Shown here piece after piece: positions 1-5,232 of a stretch of DNA of 5,235 nt. Numbering within the stretch: position 1 is the stretch's first letter; each line of letters starts with the position of its first letter. The notes under the pieces were generated by a model. The model saw only the letters and a list, made by a program, of their open reading frames with translations. It did no database searches and was not told the origin of the DNA. The DNA lies in the NCBI GenBank assembly GCA_005791855.1, contig SXUH01000334.1, forward strand, positions 1-5,235. Direction: 5' to 3'. This DNA is from Bdellovibrionales bacterium (GTDB lineage Bacteria; Bdellovibrionota; Bacteriovoracia; Bacteriovoracales; Bacteriovoracaceae). Both the position numbers and the translations under genes were made by a program.

Positions 1-1082
1 ACTTCATGGCGACCGTAGGCCGGGGCCTCATCTGCACCCCACTCTCCCCAGAGCTCGCAAGGAAGCTCGACCTCCCGCTACAGGTCCAGACTAACACCGC
101 GTCCCTCGGAACCGCCTTCACGGTCACCATCGACGCCAGGGAAAAGATCAGCACCGGCATCTCGGCCAGCGACCGCTCCTACAGCATCAAGCTCCTCTCC
201 GATCCGACGACCGTCGCCTCCGACTTCGTGAGACCGGGCCACATCTTCCCGCTCATCTCCAAAGACGGGGGCGTGCTGGAGCGCCCGGGCCACACGGAAG
301 CCTCCGTCGACCTCTCCCGGCTCGCGGGCCTAGCACCGGTGGGAGTGATCTGCGAGATCATGAACCCCGACGGGTCCATGGCGAGGTTCCCCGAGCTCTG
401 CGAGCTCGCGGAGAAGCACGGCCTCAGGATGATCTCCATCGCCGACCTCATCGCGTACAGGAAGCAGCACGAGAACCTCATCTCCACCGTGGAGTCGATC
501 CCGTTCCCGACGAAGTTCGGCGAGTTCCAGATGTACATCTTCCGCTCGGAGATCCTCCGACAGGAACACGTGGCCATCGTCAAGGGCGACCTCGAAGACC
601 TCAAGAAATCGCCGCTGGTGCGCGTCCACTCGGAGTGCTTCACCGGAGACATCTTCGGGAGCTACCGCTGCGACTGCGGAGACCAGCTCTCCTCCGCCTT
701 GAACAGGATCGAAGAGCACGGCAGCGGCGCCCTCATCTACCTCAAGCAGGAAGGTCGCGGCATCGGCCTCTTCAACAAGGTGAAGGCCTACCAGCTCCAG
801 GACACGGGCATGGACACCGCCGACGCCAACGTCCACCTGGGCTTCCCGGTGGACTCGCGGGACTACACCATGGCGGCCCAGATCCTGAAGTACTTCGGCG
901 TCACCTCCCTGAAGCTCCTCACCAACAACCCGACGAAGATCGAGGGCCTCACCAAGCTCGGCTTCGCCGACATCGAACGCCTGGCTCTGGAGATCGACGC
1001 CAACCAGAAGAACGCGCCCTACCTCTTCGCCAAGAAAGTGAAGATGGGCCATCTCTTGAAACAGAACCTGATCAACCAATAA
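1..1082 (+). CDS. ribBA: Bifunctional riboflavin enzyme RibBA (DHBP synthase / GTP cyclohydrolase II), 5'-truncated by the window
   Basis: Cytoplasmic bifunctional enzyme that feeds riboflavin synthesis: the RibB half converts ribulose 5-phosphate to 3,4-dihydroxy-2-butanone 4-phosphate plus formate, and the RibA half opens GTP to the diaminopyrimidine precursor. The reading frame is already open at base 3 (a Phe codon before the ATG at 6). The family's N-terminal acidic motif (DDEDRENEGD type) is absent, so roughly 50 residues lie upstream and the ATG at 6 is internal. Counting from that Met, RibB signatures are GRGLIC (5-10), RPGHIFPL (76-83), GHTEASVDL (95-103) and GVICE (113-117). RibA signatures are RVHSECFTGD (206-215) with zinc ligands C211, C222 and C224 (RCDCG), QEGRGIGL (248-255), DSRDY (283-287) and LLTNNPTKI (304-312). 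Both halves keep their visible motifs, so both look active. It lies 9 bases upstream of ribH. Any FMN riboswitch would be outside the window. Confidence 0.97.
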   Translation, partial: FMATVGRGLICTPLSPELARKLDLPLQVQTNTASLGTAFTVTIDAREKISTGISASDRSYSIKLLSDPTTVASDFVRPGHIFPLISKDGGVLERPGHTEASVDLSRLAGLAPVGVICEIMNPDGSMARFPELCELAEKHGLRMISIADLIAYRKQHENLISTVESIPFPTKFGEFQMYIFRSEILRQEHVAIVKGDLEDLKKSPLVRVHSECFTGDIFGSYRCDCGDQLSSALNRIEEHGSGALIYLKQEGRGIGLFNKVKAYQLQDTGMDTADANVHLGFPVDSRDYTMAAQILKYFGVTSLKLLTNNPTKIEGLTKLGFADIERLALEIDANQKNAPYLFAKKVKMGHLLKQNLINQ

Positions 1083-1091
1083 GTGGGATTT

Positions 1092-1556
1092 ATGAAAATC
1101 GAAGGATCACTCAGCGCTAAAGACCTCCGGATCGCCATCGTCACCGCACGCTTCAACGACTTCATCACCTCGAAGCTCCACGGCGGCGCCGTCGACTGCC
1201 TCAAGCGCCACGACATCACCGAAAGCAACATCGACGAAGTCTGGGTACCGGGAGCGTTCGAGATCCCTCTCGCGGCCCTCGCCCTCGCGGAGACCAAGAA
1301 GTACGACGCCGTCATCTGCCTCGGAGCCGTGATCCGCGGAGCGACCACGCACTACGACTACGTTTGCTCGGAGACGGCGAAGGGCATCTCCCACGCGGGT
1401 CTTAAGACCGGCGTGCCGGTGATCTTCGGTGTGATCACCACCGAGACCATCGAGCAGGCGATCGAGAGAGCGGGGACCAAGGCAGGGAACAAAGGCTGGG
1501 ACTCGGCCATGGCAGCGATCGAGATGGCCAATCTCCTGAGGAAGATCCAGAAATAA
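1092..1556 (+). CDS. ribH: 6,7-dimethyl-8-ribityllumazine synthase (RibH)
   Basis: Penultimate riboflavin enzyme, condensing the RibB product with 5-amino-6-ribitylaminouracil to give lumazine; the family forms pentamers or 60-subunit capsids in the cytoplasm. The 154 residues match the usual family length. Visible motifs are ARFN (19-22), WVPGAFEIP (51-59, phosphate and substrate site), [14 protein letters not shown] (78-91) containing the catalytic-type His87, FGVITTET (112-119) and [11 protein letters not shown] (125-135). I chose the ATG at 1092; a GTG at 1083 directly after the ribBA stop would add three residues but has no Shine-Dalgarno. The ATG itself has only a weak, close GGGA, so translation probably depends on coupling with ribBA. 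No riboflavin synthase alpha subunit (ribE) or nusB follows, although nusB often does; ribD and ribE presumably lie upstream. Confidence 0.97.
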   Translation: MKIEGSLSAKDLRIAIVTARFNDFITSKLHGGAVDCLKRHDITESNIDEVWVPGAFEIPLAALALAETKKYDAVICLGAVIRGATTHYDYVCSETAKGISHAGLKTGVPVIFGVITTETIEQAIERAGTKAGNKGWDSAMAAIEMANLLRKIQK

Positions 1557-1569
1557 ATGATTTCAGAGC

Positions 1570-1605
1570 TTTAGAAAAAACTAGAACGTTCTAGTTTTAG
1601 CTAAA
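1570..1605. terminator. Dyad symmetry after ribH: weak (possibly bidirectional) terminator or operator
   Basis: A perfect 22-base palindrome (1577-1598, half-site AAAACTAGAAC) sits inside a longer symmetry: TTTAG at 1570-1574 and CTAAA at 1601-1605 share the same centre, separated from the core by two mismatched positions on each side. Thus 16 of 18 pairs match. As RNA it could fold with an ACGT loop into an A/U-rich stem, and its place 13 bases after the ribH stop is where the rib operon should end. The stem is low in GC and the T run is only four long, so termination would be weak. Perfect symmetry without a spacer and its position about 12 bases upstream of the rpsD -35 box are equally consistent with a protein-binding operator. 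The symmetry is certain; the role is not. Confidence 0.45.
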
Positions 1606-1617
1606 TGATGAGAATCC

Positions 1618-1646
1618 TTGCCTTTCCACGTCATCCCGACTATAAA
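1618..1646 (+). promoter_or_regulatory. Predicted sigma70-type promoter of rpsD
   Basis: TTGCCT (1618-1623) and TATAAA (1641-1646) are separated by exactly 17 bases; each hexamer is close to the TTGACA/TATAAT consensus. Transcription would start near 1652-1654, giving an approximately 85-base leader before rpsD. This is the best-matched promoter visible in the window and suits a highly expressed ribosomal protein gene. It implies that rpsD is transcribed independently of the rib operon. The start point is inferred from spacing. Confidence 0.65.
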
Positions 1647-1652
1647 GTCTCT

Positions 1653-1738
1653 TCAAAACTTTTTCTTTGCGAGGAAGCAGGCTCCCCTGAAGAAGTCATA
1701 ATTATTAATGTTTCCTGCTACCGCCTAAGGAGAAACCA
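1653..1738 (+). promoter_or_regulatory. rpsD 5' leader with strong ribosome binding site and possible fold
   Basis: The presumed untranslated leader ends in AAGGAG (1727-1732), six bases before the rpsD ATG, a near-ideal Shine-Dalgarno. Upstream, AGCAGG (1676-1681) is complementary to CCTGCT (1714-1719), which would close a 32-base loop just before the ribosome binding site, and a small TTCTT/AGGAA hairpin at about 1663-1676 is also possible (the two share a base at the junction). S4 represses its own translation by binding leader RNA in E. coli and Bacillus, so an autoregulatory fold is plausible here, but no known S4 motif was matched. The ribosome binding site is sure; the regulatory structure is speculative. 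Confidence 0.45.
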
Positions 1739-2371
1739 ATGGCAAAAATCGACATGGGGCGCTCGCGCTTCAAAATTCAACGCCGACTCGGTGTTGAGCT
1801 ACCGGGACTAGGTAAAGCTGGTGCCCTTGAAAGAAAACCGTATGGCCCTGGTCAGCACGGGATGCAACGTAAGAAACTTTCGGACTACACCGTCCGATTG
1901 GTTGAGAAGCAGAAGGTGATGTTTAACTACGGCCTCCGCGAATCTCAGCTCAGAAACTACGTGAAGAAGTCGAAGAAGATCAAGACCGCATCGTGGGTTG
2001 ATACCATGATCGTCACCCTCGAATCTCGTCTGGATAACGTCGTTTTCCGTCTCAACTGGGCCCCGTCTCTGCCGGGCGCTCGTCAGATGGTTTCCCACAA
2101 GCACATCAAGGTTAACGGGAAGACCGTTAACGTTCCTGGCTTCACCGTCCGTCCGGGCGACGTGATCGAGATCAGCGACAAGGGCGCGCGCTCTGGAAAC
2201 TACCTCCAGGCTAAAGTTCGTCCGCGGATCACGGCGATCCCGGCTTTCTTGAACAAGGAAGCTTCCGGAGAGAAAGAGAAGGCAACCATGGTTGCTAAGC
2301 CACTCGCCGAGGACATTCCTTTCGCATTCGAAAAGCGTCTCGTGATCGAGTACTACTGGAAAGTTAAGTAA
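1739..2371 (+). CDS. rpsD: 30S ribosomal protein S4 (uS4)
   Basis: Primary 16S rRNA-binding protein that nucleates assembly of the 30S body and contributes to decoding fidelity; in several bacteria it is also a translational autorepressor. At 210 residues it is of normal length. The N-terminal domain carries KIQRRLG (12-18), RKPYGPGQHG (32-41) and the KLSDY...EKQKV stretch (46-60). The S4 RNA-binding domain runs from about 97 (RLDNVVFRL) through ARQMVSHKHIKVNGK (114-128) to VRPGDVIEI (137-145). It has no cysteines at all, so it is the zinc-free form. A lysine/glutamate-rich stretch near 173-182 precedes a YYWKVK C-terminus. The start is fixed by AAGGAG six bases upstream. It is flanked by its own promoter and terminator rather than sitting between rpsK and rpoA, so it is either a relocated single copy or a second copy. 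GTT and CGT codons are more frequent than in the neighbouring genes, as expected for high expression. Confidence 0.97.
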   Translation: MAKIDMGRSRFKIQRRLGVELPGLGKAGALERKPYGPGQHGMQRKKLSDYTVRLVEKQKVMFNYGLRESQLRNYVKKSKKIKTASWVDTMIVTLESRLDNVVFRLNWAPSLPGARQMVSHKHIKVNGKTVNVPGFTVRPGDVIEISDKGARSGNYLQAKVRPRITAIPAFLNKEASGEKEKATMVAKPLAEDIPFAFEKRLVIEYYWKVK

Positions 2372-2377
2372 ATCTCA

Positions 2378-2405
2378 GGGGGCCCTTTCTGGGCCCCTTT
2401 TTTTT
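2378..2405 (+). terminator. Rho-independent terminator of rpsD
   Basis: GGGGCCC (2379-2385) pairs with GGGCCCC (2391-2397) around a five-base loop, extendable by a G-T wobble, and is followed directly by eight T residues (2398-2405). It begins only seven bases after the rpsD stop. This is a textbook strong intrinsic terminator and separates rpsD from the downstream gene. Confidence 0.93.
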
Positions 2406-2523
2406 GACTATCAAAACATTTGCCACATCGTGTTATTTTTTCAGATTAGAGCCCTTATATGTTCCAAATTACTCATAGATGAAATATAAATTAGCTTAAT
2501 ATTTCTTTTAAATTAGGGATGTT
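2406..2523 (+). promoter_or_regulatory. AT-rich intergenic region, probable promoter region of the secreted protein gene
   Basis: This 118-base gap is about 27% GC by hand count, strikingly lower than the genes on either side. A TATAAA at 2485-2490 could be a -10 element with a poor -35 (TTCCAA, 2462-2467) 17 bases upstream; TTGCCA at 2420-2425 has no good partner at the right distance. A weak Shine-Dalgarno-like AGGGA (2515-2519) precedes the ATG at 2524. A promoter is required here because a strong terminator precedes it, but the exact elements are uncertain. Confidence 0.35.
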
Positions 2524-3063
2524 ATGAAATTTACATTATTATTCTTGGCCCTCACTGTCTCCTTGATTCCTAGCTTGGGTTTCTCCCAAGGGTGTGAGGA
2601 GAATGACTTCGAAAGCCTCCCTTCTCTACGGTGTAGCAATGCGGTCGAATCGCTCTCCTACCAAGTGAATCTGGATGGGTCGATCAGTGTAACTTACCAG
2701 AGCAAGAATTCGAATAACTTCTCCGGTACGGCGTCCCGACTGCTGAACGTCGAATTCACCGATCTGATGAAAGGTCAGCTCGTTGTGAACATCCCTGCGG
2801 AGAGCGCAAAGCGATGCCTCAAGAGTGTGAGCCAGAACAACATCGCCCTCCTCTCCTGTAGCCTGGGGACTAAGAGTGCTTCGGTGGAGATCGTCGACGG
2901 CGACTCAAGACACGCTTGGACCAAGGGACCTGCCGTTGCCCTGGACGTAAAGACGAGCCGTGAAGAGTCTGCCCGGGGCCCGCACAATCAGGTCAAGTAT
3001 ACCTTCAGCTTCTATAAGTACGGGACCTTCGAAACCGCTTTCGACATGAGCGAGTGCAGGTAA
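2524..3063 (+). CDS. Putative secreted protein of unknown function, five cysteines
   Basis: I do not recognise the family of this 179-residue protein. Residues 1-21 form a clear signal peptide: Lys2, a hydrophobic core (4-18), then GFS before Gln22, fitting signal peptidase I. Cys24 lies close by but SQGC is not a convincing lipobox, so a lipoprotein is less likely. The mature part has Cys24, Cys37, Cys98, Cys112 and Cys178, an odd number, allowing two disulphides plus one free thiol in the periplasm or outside. Alternating hydrophobic/polar stretches (SYQVNLDGSISVTYQ at 45-59, KYTFSFYKYGTFETAF at 158-173) suggest a beta-sandwich, but that is inference. It is preceded by an AT-rich promoter region and ends 3 bases from the stop of the convergent H-box gene. 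It appears monocistronic and unrelated to its neighbours. That it is a real gene is well supported by the signal peptide, start context and codon use. Confidence 0.8.
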   Translation: MKFTLLFLALTVSLIPSLGFSQGCEENDFESLPSLRCSNAVESLSYQVNLDGSISVTYQSKNSNNFSGTASRLLNVEFTDLMKGQLVVNIPAESAKRCLKSVSQNNIALLSCSLGTKSASVEIVDGDSRHAWTKGPAVALDVKTSREESARGPHNQVKYTFSFYKYGTFETAFDMSECR

Positions 3064-3083
3064 GATCTAGGGAGACCCGATCT
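3063..3083 (+). terminator. Possible hairpin between the convergent genes
   Basis: AGATC (3063-3067) pairs with GATCT (3079-3083); an inner GGG/CCC stem (3070-3072 with 3076-3078) stacks with a two-base TA bulge, and a pyrimidine-rich CTTTCTC follows. It begins at the last base of the secreted-protein stop codon and overlaps the last codons of the convergent gene. It could weakly terminate the plus-strand transcript. There is no proper T run, so this is a tentative call. Confidence 0.3.
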
Positions 3084-3306
3084 CTTTCTCCGCGGCGATC
3101 TGTCCGTGGACGTGCTCGCGGAAGGCCCGGAGGGTGTGGATGGATTTCTTGATGTACTCGTCCGCCTTCCGCAGTCGAGTGATCTCGTCGGTGAGCTGAG
3201 GGTTCGAGCGCGCGAGCAAGGTCAGCGCTCTGGCGACGGAAGCGTCGATGATCGAAAAGTGGTTCGCAAGATCGTGGATGTACTTTCTCGTTTCGTCGTG
3301 GCCCAT
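3067..3306 (-). CDS. Small H-box protein resembling an isolated histidine-kinase dimerisation (DHp) domain
   Basis: A 79-residue, almost entirely helical, cytoplasmic protein. Residues 10-20 (IHDLANHFSII) match the H-box style of sensor kinases and phosphotransferases, with His11 as the candidate phosphorylation site followed by Asp12 and Asn15 as in HDLxN-type boxes. Two amphipathic helices (about 5-32 and 37-67) separated by a SNPQ turn would form the antiparallel hairpin of a DHp domain. No ATP-binding N/G boxes, membrane segment or receiver domain follow, so on its own it cannot be a kinase. It could be a phosphotransfer protein of Spo0B/ChpT type or a structural/dimerisation relic. The start has GAGGT (3312-3316) five bases upstream. 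It lies 25 bases after the oxidase subunit IV gene on the same strand and is probably its last operon partner. The gene call is fairly secure; the functional label is inference from one motif and predicted helicity. Confidence 0.65.
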   Translation of the reverse strand: MGHDETRKYIHDLANHFSIIDASVARALTLLARSNPQLTDEITRLRKADEYIKKSIHTLRAFREHVHGQIAAEKEIGSP

Positions 3307-3331
3307 GTGCTACCTCGGTTGAGCCCTAATC

Positions 3332-3658
3332 TTAGAACGGCTTGTAGATGGCTTCAAGACAAAGTACGGTGGCGTAGACCCCGGCCATGATCGGAACCAT
3401 AGCGATGAACTTCATCCATTTCGTCTCTTCTTTCAAGTGCATATAGTAGTAAGCTACGATCGCGGCCTTCCCAATCGCAAGAAAAGTTAATGCGGAACCC
3501 TTGGAGAATTTCGACAGGCCCGGCACCTCCGCGACCCAGAGTTCGATCGCCGTCAGGACCGCGAGCACCACGAAGATGACGAAGTATTCTTTCTTATGAC
3601 TCTTGTGCGGGTGGTGGTCATGAGAATGGGAATGCGAGTGTGCGTGATGGTCTGACAC
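3332..3658 (-). CDS. Cytochrome c oxidase subunit IV (prokaryotic type) with histidine-rich N-terminus
   Basis: Small accessory membrane subunit of a bacterial aa3/caa3-type haem-copper oxidase (CoxD/CtaF-like); the family helps assemble or stabilise the catalytic subunits in the inner membrane. Three hydrophobic helices are visible at about 25-43, 55-73 and 82-102. The segment KAAIVAYYYMHLK (64-76) is the family hallmark and the 108-residue length is typical. The first 21 residues contain ten histidines in HSHSHSH-like alternation, a likely metal-binding tail that is notable beside a copper chaperone gene. Translation starts at GTG (3658), since no alternative start exists near the N-terminus; AAGGAG lies six bases upstream and overlaps the end of the sco gene, which stops three bases before. 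Subunits I, II and III are not in the window and probably lie further upstream in the operon, or elsewhere. Confidence 0.88.
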   Translation of the reverse strand: MSDHHAHSHSHSHDHHPHKSHKKEYFVIFVVLAVLTAIELWVAEVPGLSKFSKGSALTFLAIGKAAIVAYYYMHLKEETKWMKFIAMVPIMAGVYATVLCLEAIYKPF

Positions 3659-3661
3659 GGA

Positions 3662-4330
3662 TTACTCCTTAGTAGATGGACGGTTGATGAGAAGTCCAAC
3701 ATCGATCATTAATTGGTTAACACTATTGGTATCGAAGGCGTAGAAGCCCCGGACCCGGTTCTCGGCGTCCACCAGGACGATCTTCTCCGAGTGGGCGATG
3801 TCGAACATGTCCTTCGGGTTCTGTTCCACGCCGACCTTGAACCCGTCTCGGTAGAGATTGAACATGGCTTCCTTGTCCGAACCGGTCAGGAAGGTCCAGA
3901 CGTACGGGTTGGCGTCGTGCTTGCGGGCGAGGTCGAAGAGGACTCTCTCGGTATCGTTCTCCGGATCGACGGTGAAAGTGACGATGGCGACCTTCTTCCC
4001 GGTGCCGCGAACGCGCTTCTGGATTTTCTGGAGCTCGCCGAGCATCTTCGGGCAAACCGTCGGACAGCGGGCGAAGACGAAGTTCGCCAGGTATACCCGA
4101 CCGCGCAGGTCCGCCGAGCCGAAGCGCTGGCCATTCTCGCTGATGAGCTGGAAGTCCGGGACCTTGGAGATTATCGGAAGCTCCGGCGGGAGGATCCGGT
4201 AGACGGACTTGTAGATCGGGTACGAAAAGCTGAAGAGGATGAAGCATACCCAGAAGGCCCAGTGCCGGACGAGGGTCTCCAGCACGTTGGTCTGTCGGAT
4301 GAATTCAGGTTCGGCCTTGAGCGTGGTCAT
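3662..4330 (-). CDS. SCO1/SenC family copper chaperone for cytochrome oxidase
   Basis: Membrane-anchored, periplasm-facing thioredoxin-fold protein of the Sco family, which delivers copper to (or keeps reduced the cysteines of) the CuA site in oxidase subunit II. The 222 residues show one N-terminal membrane anchor (about 24-44), then the thioredoxin-like domain from about 57 (VPDFQLISENGQ). The family copper ligands are all present: Cys89 and Cys93 in CPTVCP, and His180 in DIAHSEKIVLVD. The conserved FTVDPENDT (119-127) contains Asp122. The ATG overlaps the stop of the upstream cytochrome gene by one base (TAATG), indicating translational coupling, with a GGGAAG Shine-Dalgarno-like stretch (4336-4341). 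It is followed three bases later by the subunit IV gene. Complete ligand set and context make a copper-metallation role for the adjacent oxidase very likely. Confidence 0.95.
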   Translation of the reverse strand: MTTLKAEPEFIRQTNVLETLVRHWAFWVCFILFSFSYPIYKSVYRILPPELPIISKVPDFQLISENGQRFGSADLRGRVYLANFVFARCPTVCPKMLGELQKIQKRVRGTGKKVAIVTFTVDPENDTERVLFDLARKHDANPYVWTFLTGSDKEAMFNLYRDGFKVGVEQNPKDMFDIAHSEKIVLVDAENRVRGFYAFDTNSVNQLMIDVGLLINRPSTKE

Positions 4331-5232
4331 TAATTCTTCCCGTCGATCTTCTCGAGGAGCTCCTTCCGAGTATCAAAGGTAGCTCCCTGTTCCTGGAGGC
4401 TACGAACGTAGTAGGCCAGGGCCCAGAGTTCGTCGTCGGTGACGACATCTTTCCAGCCCGGCATCCCCGACCCGGTCACGCCGTACATCAACCGCTGGAC
4501 GATGGATTCGACGTCGGTGATGGACTTGAGGGGGTGGTAGGTGAAGTCCGGGGGGAGGACCTTGTAGTTGTACTCGCCGTCCTGGACCTTGAGCTGGTAG
4601 AGGTCCGCTGCGAACTCCTCCGGCTTGAGAGGTGCGCCGTTGATTTCCTTATTGAAGGCGGAGATGTTTTCCTTGGATTCGTAGCCGCGGTGGCACTGGG
4701 TACAGGCGGCGGTGATGTGGTAAACCTTCTTCCCGATCTCGATGGCCTTGGGAACGTTGTTCACGCCGAACGGGTCACCGGGGAGGTTGAACTTGTTCCC
4801 GAGGGCCTTGTCCTTGCCTTCCCAGACGGTCGGGGCGAAGGTCTTGATGTACTGGACGACGGCGTCGAGGCGCTCATCGGAGATGTCCCAGGGGAGCATC
4901 GCCGAGCCCTTCAGACCCTGACGGATGATCCGGTAGAAGTCCTCGTCATGCGGAAGCTCGCCGTAGGGAACCCACGGGAACTTGTAGAGACCTTGGGTGA
5001 GGTTCCTCGGAGGTGGCAGGAGGCCCTTGGCCGCGGGCCCGTTGCCCTTCCCGTCCATCCCGTGGCACTGGACACAGTATTCGACGTAGGTGGTGTACCC
5101 GAGGTTAAGTGTGTCGGCGCTGACCTTCTTGCCGCCGAGGATTTTCCCTTCTTTAAAAGGTTGCTTCTCGACCACGCAGGAAACCAGCGAGAGGAGGGCC
5201 AAGATTGAAATGAGCGAAACTTTCATCGTCAT
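4330..5232 (-). CDS. Dihaem c-type cytochrome lipoprotein
   Basis: Exported electron carrier predicted to be tethered to a membrane by a lipid. The signal peptide ends in a lipobox (LVSC, Cys19). Two cytochrome c domains follow. The first has CVQCH (53-57) with Met112 in GSAMLPW as likely axial ligand, and the second has CTQCH (177-181) with Met257 in GSGMPGW; the WALAYYVRSL helix (270-279) is a classic C-terminal cytochrome c feature. The 300 residues are otherwise soluble. With Sco and oxidase subunit IV downstream it most likely donates electrons to the oxidase or belongs to an alternative complex III/oxidase supercomplex; direct evidence is lacking. Two starts are possible, ATG 5232 or ATG 5226 (MKVSLIS). 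No Shine-Dalgarno is seen in the nine bases before the second, so I kept the first. Its ATGA could overlap the stop of an upstream gene, but the window ends three bases further on. Confidence 0.92.
   Translation of the reverse strand: MTMKVSLISILALLSLVSCVVEKQPFKEGKILGGKKVSADTLNLGYTTYVEYCVQCHGMDGKGNGPAAKGLLPPPRNLTQGLYKFPWVPYGELPHDEDFYRIIRQGLKGSAMLPWDISDERLDAVVQYIKTFAPTVWEGKDKALGNKFNLPGDPFGVNNVPKAIEIGKKVYHITAACTQCHRGYESKENISAFNKEINGAPLKPEEFAADLYQLKVQDGEYNYKVLPPDFTYHPLKSITDVESIVQRLMYGVTGSGMPGWKDVVTDDELWALAYYVRSLQEQGATFDTRKELLEKIDGKN

Noticed and set aside
1083..1091. Upstream GTG start for ribH
   Set aside because: It abuts the ribBA stop without a ribosome binding site and adds only three residues; the ATG at 1092 gives the usual family N-terminus.
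635..1120. 161-codon plus-strand frame within ribBA, plus long minus-strand frames across 179-1079
   Set aside because: Arg/Pro/His-rich or otherwise unnatural translations typical of shadow frames in GC-rich coding DNA; ribBA is unambiguous in the other frame.
1605..1811. Open frame of 68 codons starting before rpsD on the plus strand
   Set aside because: It spans the predicted rpsD promoter, leader and ribosome binding site and runs out of frame into rpsD; it has no Shine-Dalgarno and no recognisable protein features.
2587..2598. Lipoprotein processing at Cys24 of the secreted protein
   Set aside because: The residues before the cysteine (SQG) do not fit a lipobox, while GFS before Gln22 fits signal peptidase I.
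3106..3390. 94-codon plus-strand frame opposite the H-box gene
   Set aside because: The minus-strand frame has a proper Shine-Dalgarno, operon spacing and an H-box motif; the plus-strand frame crosses the end of the subunit IV gene and shows no domain.
3596..3658. Short tandem DNA repeat in the histidine-rich start of subunit IV
   Set aside because: The histidine and serine codons alternate irregularly and no unit repeats exactly more than two or three times; it is better explained as protein composition than as a DNA repeat.
3713..4333. Long plus-strand frames opposite sco, and another at 4534-5208 opposite the cytochrome gene
   Set aside because: They are mirror frames of genes with intact catalytic or haem-binding motifs; their translations lack family signatures.
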